In this document: piece after piece, positions 12,991 through 22,453 of the stretch
How positions within the stretch are numbered: the stretch's first letter is position 1
How the letters are laid out: each line of letters begins with the position of its first letter
Origin: Nemophila menziesii
Lineage: Eukaryota > Streptophyta > Magnoliopsida > Boraginales > Hydrophyllaceae
DNA: 64,000 nucleotides
Direction of reading: 5' to 3'
NCBI GenBank assembly: GCA_029959085.1
Contig: JARWIR010000003.1
Span: 25,125,505 to 25,189,504, forward strand
Notes under the pieces: model-generated
Database searches by the model: none
Seen by the model: the letters and a program-made list of their open reading frames with translations, nothing else
What the model was told of the DNA's origin: nothing
Position numbers and translations under genes: made by a program

Positions 12991-15900
12991 GACAAAAACG
13001 TAGAAAAAACTCGTTACTTTGTATTCATTTTTTAATAAATATCTCGATAAGGTGAAAGGGTTTTTCTTGTTAAAAAGTCGTGTTTCGCTTGGTAAAGATC
13101 ATTCTATATATACTTGTCTCCTTATATGTTTATGTTTCTTCTCTTAAAAGGATTTGATTGTTATATCCTAGTATTCCTAATCTTCTCATACTTAGTATAG
13201 TCTACTTGAGGCTAATTGTGTCTTGGTTTATGTATGCATATCATTCCTGATAAGGAAAAATTATCCTCAATCTTGTTTGATCAAAGATGTAACATGTTCA
13301 CTCCACCAAATCGAATGAGTCAAATAGAGAACCAAAGTAGAAGCTCTTCATAACAACCTCTAAGGAACGATTATGTCAATACAACCATTAGACCTTATTC
13401 AAAGAGCAGTTTAACGTGGAAGGTGGTGTCATCAACGGTGCCCTTGGGTTTGTGGATCTGTTCAATCTGCTTTGGATACAAATGTCAAGACACTAGTTGT
13501 ATGTAAGCTAGTTAGGAATAACTACCTGATAGATCTATTAATAGAAGTAAAGGGAAAAGATCTCAATTTATGTAAGCACGAGGCTTTTATGTCAATCATT
13601 TTGCAATAAATATAATCTATTTTTTTGCATTCTCTTCAATCAAATACAATCAATTTCTATAGAATTCAATCAATTTACTTAGTTATTTTATTTTCTGGTA
13701 GAATTTGTTCTATCATATTGGCATCACCTGTGGGAAACGACTTAGCTTTTCACCCAGTGAGATACCACGTATGATCATTGAAAAAATCAACCAGATTAAT
13801 CAAGTGTAGGGTGAAAAGCCAAATGAAGGTATATCACCACCCTTTTTGTAGAATCCAGACAAATAAACTTGTCAGTGGAACGAAAGGAACACCCGCAACT
13901 AGTGTCATTGTCGGTACAGATACAATTTTTTTCTATGGTAATACCCATGAAGCATCTCTGTAACAAAGGGGTGATTGAAGTACACAACAGATACAAATAA
14001 AGCACTTTCAAACAGATAGAGAATACTAATGTTCCTCTAATACCAACAACAACCAATAAGTAGACCAACGATATTGGATGGCGGAGAATAACCCGCAAGC
14101 ATCGCCGCATTTATCATAAACCATGCAGCGGAATCTTGGTAGCATATAATCCATAACACAAAGCTCAAAATCCAAGATGGTCATAATGCATAATGCATGG
14201 AACAATGTACACACCAACTCATTTGTAAGATGAATTCACAATATATTTCTAAGAAATATACCCAAATAAGTGCCAATATTCTATTTTCCCGCGCTAAGGA
14301 GTTCTCTAAGGAGATTGTCGGTAAGTTAAGGGAAATACTTGTATTAGTTTGAGAATTTTTTACATTAGAATGTTAAACTTTGCATTCATTGTGAACTACG
14401 TCAATATATGATTGTTCATTCTTACAACCGTCCCAAAATTCAATCATGTTTAAAAAAATTTAGCTTTGAGTGCCTAATGGTTCCTATGTGATTATAACAT
14501 CCTCGACTGAACTTCTAAAAGTTTATCGAGTCAAATATATAACCGGTTGGACTCCAGCATTCACCAAGCATCCTCGATTAAACCTCCATTTAGGTTATCG
14601 AGTAGACCATACAAACTATTTAGACTCCATAAGTCACTAGGCATCTTGGTTAAACCTTCAACAAGATTATCGAGTCAAACATATAAACTGGTTTGACTCC
14701 TGAAGTCACCAGTCATCCTCTATCAACCTCCAACAAGGTTATTGAGTAAAATATATAACATGGTTAGACTCTCGAAGTCAGCGGCATCCTTACGTTTGGT
14801 GCATGCTCTCGAACCCATAATGATTGCTTCGAGCTCAAAAAAAACGAGAGAGGGAGAAAGAAGAGCAAAAGAAGAGATGGCCGCCTTAGGAACCCTAAAC
14901 TCTACTCCTGGAGGACCATCCCCAGAGGATAGAAAGAGAGTAGCCATCTGCGGTGTTAAAGAGCGTTTTATTTTATGTGCCATGAAACTAATATGTGGAT
15001 TGGGTTTACCCTAATTTTGCGCTTAGATAGGCTAGGAGTATTATCTCCTGAAAAGAAGACCTCAACCTCCTGCAACAAGGGGTCAACTCCCATGTCTGGG
15101 TACAACAGAATACTATATGTAATGGATACTAGGATTTTCTATTGCCAAGGATTCATCGGGTATATTAGAAGGTTCGCCTACGTTAGGCTTACCCACCTGA
15201 ACTACGGGCTCATGCATGAAGAGGCCACAAAAGGAGGTAGCAAAAGCCGCCGAAGAAGACATGACACTAAAGTAATGAAAATGAATGAAGAATTGCCTCT
15301 AAAAAGCAGAAGTTTAGAGAATTCAACACATAAGGTTCTCTCAAAAGTTTGGGAAAGATAAAGAAGAGGAAAAGAAAGTTAACTCGAGGTATCAGGCGTT
15401 AATCCGAATAACTAGTAGCATAGGCTCCCACGAGTTAAGATCACCCATCAGTGTAAACCCTACAGAACCCATGACCAGTGGTTTATGGTTTAAAGGGTAC
15501 TTGATAAGAAAAATCACCAAACTTGTAGGGCAAGGTTAGTACAAAAAGAGAATATTTTGATAGGAAGAACACCAAATCGACCTCCTCAAGACGCACTCGG
15601 GCACAACTTTGTTTACTTAAGTACGACATAGAAACTTACCAGCTCTACTTACTTTGCAGTTACCAGAACCAGATTCGTATTAAGGATGAGCACGTGGTAT
15701 TGAAAATAACTGCCTAGTCAACCAATTTCTAAAGATCGTGTCATTGTGGACAATATTAGTGGGTATAATTGTCACAAGAAACTCTATAAAAAGGAAGAAA
15801 ATGTATAGAGAAACAACCAATGTAATCTAGGCTATTTAACGTATTAAACATATGCAATTAAGAACACGCTATCGTAGATATTATATTCACACCCATCTAC

Positions 15901-16044
15901 AACCTCGATTTTATGGTATAATTGGTGACACTTCCAACAAATTGTACAAGACAATGAATATTATGGGGACAATTAAGACATATAAGTGATATCATAGGTC
16001 ACATTTTGCTTCATACAACTTTAAACAACCTCCTAAGTATAAAG
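12991..16044. other. LTR-retrotransposon debris, no intact gene
   Basis: At about 13718-13745 the sequence TGGCATCACCTGTGGGAAA resembles the junction after a Ty3/gypsy 5' LTR, so the AT-rich stretch before it may be an LTR end. Around 15785-15935 a CTATAAAAAGG box followed by an 'attggtgac' motif suggests another LTR end. Open frames at 13778-13963, 14742-15014 and 14975-15361 show no domain I recognise. No target duplications or paired LTRs could be matched. Confidence 0.4.
14498..14785. repeat. Minisatellite, four ~71-bp units
   Basis: The motif CATCCTCGATTAAACCTCC, with variants, starts at 14498, 14569, 14642 and 14714. Each copy is followed by (g)ttatcgagtcaaa...tata and then a 'gactcc..aagtcac' motif. 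Units are diverged, with the last two most variable. Confidence 0.8.
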
Positions 16045-16052
16045 ACTGGAAC

Positions 16053-16621
16053 TAGGGATGGCAATGGTTTCGGTTTTTAACCGAAACCGATGATAACCGA
16101 ACCGATTAAAAACCGAATTACATAACCGTGGTTAAAACCATTAGGTTATGGTTTTGAAAAGTGTAACCGATGGTTAAAACCGATAGGTTATGGTTTTTGA
16201 TAAAAATAAAACCGAAAAACCGGAAACCGTTTATTATCATATATATTTTCAAATTTTATAATAATTTAGAATAAATTAGATATATTGAAATTCTAAAATA
16301 AAAAACAAAATACTAGATTTAATCAATTAAATAATAAATATACAATCTTATCAAATACCAACACAATATTATATAAACCTTTGAGTTTTCTTTTATATGT
16401 GTGGTTTTATTTTATGAAATTTAATATATTTATTAAATTATCATTTGAATATGGTTAAAAACCGCAAAACCGTTTGAAAAACCGAAACCGAATAATACGG
16501 TTATGGTTTTGGAAAGTATAACCGATGGTTAAAACCGTTAGGATATGGTTTTTAATTATAAAAACGGTTATGGTTATGGTTTTTGGAATTTTTGCACAAA
16601 ACCGATCCGTTGCCATCCCTA
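16053..16621. mobile_element. hAT-type MITE with perfect 8-bp target duplication
   Basis: The 569-bp element starts TAGGGATGGCAA and ends TTGCCATCCCTA, perfect 12-bp terminal inverted repeats of the hAT type. Both ends are flanked by ACTGGAAC (16045-16052 and 16622-16629), the 8-bp duplication expected for hAT. The interior is noncoding and has many copies of AACCGAAACCG and GGTTATGGTTTT in both orientations near the ends, like transposase-binding subterminal repeats. No transposase is present, so it is non-autonomous. Confidence 0.93.
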
Positions 16622-17393
16622 ACTGGAACTTCTTTAGTAATTTAGATAATTGATGTGTATCAGTAGGTCAAGACAAATAACAGATCGAAGCAATTATAAG
16701 AGTTGTAAAATATACAATGTGAATAAGGATATTGTAATTAATCAAATGACATCTAAATATTTCATTGTTACATGACCATTTTTGTTATTTTATAGAAACT
16801 AATTTCTCCTTGCAACCCATCACTTTAGGTAGCCTATGATCACAACTAAATATTCCTGTATCAGTCATTTAGTCATTTCATGAGTATCGAAAACATAAAA
16901 TAAAAATTCTTTTTGTTTCAATAAGTATGGCTATATTTTTCTACAAGATTAATGAATAGAGTGGATGACTACTCATAAATCAACAAATTTCTGCCCAAGA
17001 TCCCACCATGCCGTATTGCTTTATTACCCATATCTTCACAAAATTATAGACATCTTTAAATGCAAACAAAGTAAGAGAATCATTTGATACTATGGAAATC
17101 TTACCAAATAGATACCAATATAAGTGATTGTTTTAGGAAGCTTTATATTTTGAAATATCTCAGTGTTCATACTAAAAGAAAAGATATTATCAATTTAGGA
17201 GTACTTTTTTACGGCAGCCCAATGCAATGCTCAGATACTACTACTACCAACAAAGCAAAATTATACTACACAAATTAAAATTCAAAAATTGAAGGGAGAT
17301 AGTTTTTACTTAAAATTGAAAAATCATAGGTACCAATACGATATAAAAAAGTGAGTATTCAAACAAACTCTTTGTATATAAGAGGTAAAGAAA

Positions 17394-17495
17394 GGTGGAT
17401 TTGGAGATCCTGATTATCCTCATGTAAAGTTGAAGCGTGATTGTGTTGGTGTTATTGCAGCTTTTAAATTTGAGGGTTTGCCCGATCATCCCTAA
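17394..17495 (+). pseudogene. Exon-like fragment resembling a CCR4-type deadenylase
   Basis: A 33-codon open stretch in the 3' flank of PPR copy A reads GDPDYPHVKLKRDCVGVIAA in its middle part. This resembles the conserved YPHV(R/K)LKRDCVG segment of plant CCR4-like poly(A)-shortening nucleases (endonuclease/exonuclease/phosphatase fold). It is absent from the corresponding place in copy B, so it was inserted or captured after, or lost since, the duplication. No other exon of such a gene is nearby. Identification rests on memory of the family motif. Confidence 0.45.
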
Positions 17496-17521
17496 TTGTT
17501 ACAAATACTCACATTTATTGG

Positions 17522-18658
17522 TTAACTCTTCATATATGAAGGAATATCTTGATAAAGTTGAAAAGCCTTATCAAACCACCCTTTCTTTACTAAACCATTA
17601 ATTAGCATTTTATATGTTTGAATATCAGGATCACAACCTCTAGATAGCATAGTACTCAAGACCCCCATAGCTTCCTCCATTTCACCTTGCAAACAATATG
17701 CACCGAGCAATGCTTTATAAGTAACAAAATTTGGTTTTTCTCCTACTTCAATCATCATCTCTATAAATCTATTTACATCTTCCACTAATCCTTCTTTACC
17801 ATATGAATCCACCAATTTGTTGAATGTACGTATATCTGGAATGACTTCATAACTCAACATCTCAATCAACAACACCTCAGCCTTTTCCTTCCTACCAAAG
17901 TTACAGAATCCATGGATCAATGAAGAATAAGTGACAACATCTGGGGTTATGCCCTTATCTTTCATCTCAGAAAATAATTCAATGGCATCATCTACCCTGC
18001 CATCCTTGCATAAACTATCAACCATGGTGGTATAAGAATGAATGTCAGGTTTAATAATACCCTTTTCAAATACACGTAGCCATTCAAGAGCCTTGACCGT
18101 ATGTCCACTTTTGCAAAGACCATTTATGATAATACCAAAAGTAACTTCACTTGGCTCGCAAAGTTTTTCACTTGTTAACTTTAGAAATAATCTGACAGCT
18201 TCATCTCCTCTATCTTCACCAAAGAGGCCCTTTATCAGGGTGTTATAGGTAACCACATTAGGAACATGACCGCTTTTGAAGAGGCAGCCTAATATCGCAA
18301 AACCCATATTACTTTTTTTTAAAGAGCAGCAACAATTTATAGCTATATTCATGGTGTAAATATTTACCGGAGCCCCAAAACCACGCATTTCTCTGAATAG
18401 AGAAAGAGCATAGGAGTAATCATTCATAATCACGGAAGTACTCAATAGCTTATTGTAGTCTACAACAGAAAGCATGGGTCGCTTTCGGATCATTTGTGTC
18501 ACAGTAAAACGAGCATCTTCGGCACTACTGATAACATCAAAAGATGAATTTGAAGAATAAAAGAAAAGGGGAAATGGGTTACCGATTTTGTTCAAGGAAG
18601 AAAGCGAAGATCTAAAGTAGAACAAAGAAGAACAAATTGAAGAGCCGCTCAGCTTCAT
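17522..18658 (-). CDS. P-class pentatricopeptide-repeat protein, RFL-like (copy A), C-terminally short
   Basis: Single-exon gene. The frame opens at 18778, but the methionine at 18658 (MKLSGSSICSSL) is shared with copy B and begins a Ser/Arg/Phe-rich presequence typical of mitochondrial import, so I take it as the start (378 aa). About nine 35-residue P-type repeats follow, including VVTYNTLIKGL, YTTMVDSLCKDG and FNKLVDSYGKEG. Such proteins bind organellar RNA one base per repeat; the sequence style is that of restorer-of-fertility-like PPRs. Residues 5 and 35 of repeats 1-8 are NN, NN, NS, GD, TD, SD, NN and KD. The protein stops inside repeat 9, about 65 residues earlier than copy B, and its 3' flank has changed there, so it may be a truncated paralog. 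Target RNA unknown. Confidence 0.85.
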   Translation of the reverse strand: MKLSGSSICSSLFYFRSSLSSLNKIGNPFPLFFYSSNSSFDVISSAEDARFTVTQMIRKRPMLSVVDYNKLLSTSVIMNDYSYALSLFREMRGFGAPVNIYTMNIAINCCCSLKKSNMGFAILGCLFKSGHVPNVVTYNTLIKGLFGEDRGDEAVRLFLKLTSEKLCEPSEVTFGIIINGLCKSGHTVKALEWLRVFEKGIIKPDIHSYTTMVDSLCKDGRVDDAIELFSEMKDKGITPDVVTYSSLIHGFCNFGRKEKAEVLLIEMLSYEVIPDIRTFNKLVDSYGKEGLVEDVNRFIEMMIEVGEKPNFVTYKALLGAYCLQGEMEEAMGVLSTMLSRGCDPDIQTYKMLINGLVKKGWFDKAFQLYQDIPSYMKS

Positions 18659-19095
18659 GACGCTACTTTCGAGATAATGACGTGAGCAGAAATTGATTTT
18701 TGGTGAGATTGTAGTAAAAAGATTTTGATTATAGGGAAATAGGTTAGCTTTGACGATTGGGGACGAGGGTAACTTCAAATGCTCTGATCAGATCCAACTA
18801 CCTTATACCGTAGAGTGTGGAGGAGACAAGAAGGCAGGTTTGAGATGAGCCCAACGGGATTATACCGTAAGGGTTGTGAGATGTTGTTTTGGGGAAATTC
18901 TTGATGGTGTTTTGGTAATTAAAAACAACTACATTTTTATTTGTTATCAATATTTGGGACGTAAATGAATAAAGCCGTTTGCGAGCAATTTGACCTCGTT
19001 TAGGTAAAAAAACTCGTTCGTCTATATAAACGAAAAAAAAAATTGTTCGAACTCGTCCGTTAGATTAACTTGTTAATATTTATGACATGTAAATA

Positions 19096-19892
19096 AATAA
19101 GGGAAAATGCCCAATTAAATCATAGATCACATTGTCTATGCCCAAACGTTGACAGGTGATTGATTCTTCCCAAATAAATTAGGTTGTTTCCCATTTAAAT
19201 CATATTTTTGTTGTACAATTACATTGGTACCCTTCTAGTTAAAGTCTTCATTTAGTTGTCAAAGTCAGCATTTTTTTTAATTTCTCTCAGCCGCCGGCCA
19301 TAAATACCATTTTCCTTCATTAATTCTAAACTCATTTCCTTACCATGAAGATCTTCCATTAATACGATCGAGAATCACTCCCTTAATATACGTGTTCGTT
19401 GTCTTCGTCGCAGAGGAGATTTCTTCTTCAATTTTCTTTTTTTTGGTCTGTAATTTCATTCGCCAGTTCATAAATTTTACGAATTGTTAGGAACCTGTGT
19501 TAGTTGTTGATAGTTTTTGCATGTTTTAATATATTTAGCTGTTTGATTGGACATTTTATGTGTTTTTTGCTTTATTCATGTTTGATTCTTACCTGCGCTG
19601 CAATTTTTTTATCATGATTGTTTCATGTTTGATTCTTACCTGCGCTGCAATTTTTTGATCATGATTGTTTATTCATGATCTGCGCTGCAATTTTTTTTTT
19701 AATTTTTTTATTCTTACCTCAGTTTCTAGATTGATATGCGAGTTCCTTCTCTAGGTTTAGTGTTACTTAGCTTCAATCCTTTAATATTTTCTTCAGTTTA
19801 TAGATGGGACGAATTTGTGTTTCGGTTTATTCATAGATAGGATTATTGCTTTATTCATGTTTTTGTGTGTTATTGTTTCCAGGTTTTGTATT
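19096..19892 (+). promoter_or_regulatory. 5' region of the MULE transposase gene with a probable leader intron
   Basis: The segment begins exactly where PPR-duplication homology ends. A probable leader exon lies near 19290-19447; a splice acceptor TTGTTTCCAG ends at about 19881, twelve bases before the ATG at 19893. Within the probable intron, TTCTTACCTGCGCTGCAATT is repeated twice with a third partial copy (about 19587-19700). Exon limits are inferred, not proven. Confidence 0.45.
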
Positions 19893-22165
19893 ATGGCATC
19901 AAATGCTATTGTTGAATTTAAATATGGTGATCAACTTGCTCTGTATCCCTTTGACTTTTTTGATTCATTCCAGTCGATCAAGGATTATTTTATATGCAGG
20001 TGGAAAGATTTGAGTGTTTGCTTGTTAGAATACAAATACACTTTTGGCAATCAAAAGTCGTGTTTAATGCTTGGTGAAGCAGATTTTGCTACTATTGTAT
20101 GGTTATATCATCATAATTTGTCAACTACTTTGAGTAACCTTCTTATTGAGATTAGTGTTGCAACTGGTCCTTCTTCTACATCTTCACAAACATCTGCTTC
20201 TTCAAGTTCTCTAGAATCTTCATCTTCACTAGTATCGGCTGGTTTATGTTTGTTAAGTAGTGATCAAATTACTGAATCTCGGAGTATAGATAAAGAGCGT
20301 CATGTTCTTACTGAGAAGAAACTTTTTAGTGCCAATTGGGATAAGCTATTGAAACCTGTTGGTGAAATATATCATGGCGGTATTGCGGAGTTAAGGTCCA
20401 CTATTGCTAAGTATTCATGCGAAACGGGATACGATTTTACTTTTAATCAAAATTGTGCAACTAGAGCAAGTGTATATTGCAAGGACAAGAAAGCTACAGG
20501 CTGTAGTTGGCATATTTATGCTACTTCTGATGTTTCAAAGTTAAAGCTTTATGTTCGTTCGTTTCGAGGAGAACACACGTGTGGTGTACCCGAGAAATCC
20601 ATGACTTGTGATCATCTAAGTTCTGAAGTCCTTAAGGGCATAATAATGGATCAAGTAAAGAGTAATCCTTCTACGAGACCAAATGATATTGTTTTACATT
20701 TAAAACATAGCTATGGTTATGAAATATCATATAAACGTGCATACAGTGCCGTTAACAAAGCAAGGAATTCCGTTTTTGGAGATGCCGGTCTATCTTACAA
20801 TCAAATTTATCCTTATTTTAAGAAGTTAAAAGCAGTCGATCCATCTACGGAGTTGTATTTAAATGTTCATCCTGAAACCCAAGCTTTTGAGAATTGTCAC
20901 ATTGCATTTGGTGCTTGTATTGCAGGTTTTCGAGCTTATTGTCCATTGCTCTTCATTGATGCAACATTTTTGAAGAACAAATACAAGGGTGTACTACTTA
21001 TTGCTACTGCAAAGGATGCAAACAGTGGTATGTTATGTTTGTTTTTTTTGTTTCAAATCCCATCTCTGAGTATGGGATTCTTGTCCCATATGTATATTTG
21101 TCCCATCTGATTTTCTGTCTTTCCAGGCTTATTTCCAGTTGCTTTTTCGATTGGTCGGGTAGAGGACGGTGAGTCTTGGACTAGGTTTTGGAGTTTCCTT
21201 GCTCCACTTATTTCATACCGAAAGATTACCTTTGTGTCTGATCGTCATCCGGCTATAGTGTTGGCTTTACGCACTGCCTTTCCATCTTCACCGAATGCGT
21301 TTTGCATGGTACACCTGAAGAAGAATTTAAAGACTAAATACAAAGGTTCTACTGGCTTTACTAAAACTATGATGTCTTACCTGGATGATATTGCACATGC
21401 TGTTAACGAATCAGAGTACTATAAATGTGTCCGAACATATTGTAAAGCGGAATCAGACAAAGCGGTTGATTTTTTGAAAAGCTTGCCAAGGGAGCATTTT
21501 AGTGATGCATTTTTCAAGGGCAAGCGATATGGTGAAATGACATCAAATGCAGCTGAGGCATTTAATGCACAAATAAAATATCGTCGTGAGTTACCTGTTA
21601 CTAAACTGATTGATAGTATTCGAAACTTGATCATGGTGCAAATGGTCAAACGTCACAAGTTGTCGAAGTTGTGCACCACTACATTGTCAGTTGATTCAGA
21701 TGTTAGATACTGGGACAAATTCAAATTTTGTCGCCCTTGGGTTGTGAAACCATCTAGTGAAACTATTTTCCAGGTTCATTCTGATCCGATCATGACTGTT
21801 GATATATCCTCTCGTACCTGTTCTTGTTGCAGCTGGCAAATCGTTGGGTTTCCTTGTGTTCATGTTGTCGCAGCAATAGAATCTGCTCGAAAATGTACAA
21901 GATTTGGTATGTCGATAAATACTACCACCAATCCTCATTCAGGGAGACTTACTCTCATAGTATCCCAGCTCTCTCAACTTTTCAGGATGATAGTGATCAT
22001 GACAATCAGTTTACTGTATTTCCTCCTTCAACCAAACGAACACCTGGGAGGCCGAAAAAGAATCGTCATCTTGCTGGAGTAGAATATTCTCGAAAAAGAA
22101 GGATTTGCGGTCGTTGCAAACAACTTTGTTACCACAATCGTTCCACTTGCACTGCTGTACTTTGA
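19893..22165 (+). pseudogene. Mutator-like (MURA/MULE) transposase with SWIM zinc finger, one frameshift
   Basis: Reading starts MASNAIVEFKYGDQ. A MuDR-type DNA-binding region (about 20335-20585) is followed by the MULE catalytic core. A 99-bp GT-AG intron (21028-21126) interrupts the core between D-A-N-S and G-L-F-P. Candidate DDE residues are all present: D in LLFIDATFLK, D in FVSDRHPAI and E in NAAEAFNAQIK. A SWIM finger (TCSCCSWQIVGFPCVHVVAA) follows near 21815-21880. Near 21900 the reading must shift by one base to reach the usual C-terminal tail (TKRTPGRPKKNR, then CGRCKQLCYHNRSTC), which ends at 22165. The frameshift makes it a probable pseudogene, though a sequence error would restore it. 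I found no terminal inverted repeats or target duplication around it, so a non-TIR MULE or a domesticated gene are both possible. Confidence 0.8.
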
Positions 22166-22453
22166 TCACAATATTTGAAAACTATTGATAATCTTTTAGT
22201 TTTTGAAATAAGTATTTTTTTAGTTGTTGAACACATTGAGTATTTTTTAAGTTTTCATATGTGCTACAATTTTGAACTTTCATACGCATATACCTTTGAT
22301 CAAGTGTTTTAACATGTTTCCGTCTTTACTTGTGTGGTGATTTTAGATTTTATCATAAACTATAGTCTTAATGGGACAACTCCTAGTGTCTTTGTCTTAG
22401 TCAAGATTTTTTAAGTGTTATCTTGTTATATATAAATATTAACCAAGTATGTT

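Larger units (their letters stand above)
16992..19095. repeat. Duplicated PPR segment, copy A
   Basis: This segment is collinear with 22454-24549 continued at 35883-about 36010. Shared parts include the 3' flank (17000-17340 against 22460-22800), the PPR coding region and the upstream flank (18780-19095). Homology stops abruptly at 19095/19096. Copy A retains the unoccupied LINE-2 insertion site near 18960. Confidence 0.9.

Noticed and set aside
13796..14217. Minus-strand ORFs of 104 and 63 aa with hydrophobic stretches
   Set aside because: No domain, they overlap and lie in retroelement debris; Cys/Leu-rich content is expected from chance in this composition.
21908..21943. Possible second intron in the transposase
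   Set aside because: GT...AG ends are present, but 36 bp is below the usual plant minimum and a one-base indel explains the frame change better.
19096..22453. Terminal inverted repeats around the MURA gene
   Set aside because: I compared both edges in reverse complement; only scattered short matches (for example GTTGT.CCCATT) appear, and no 9-bp target duplication.
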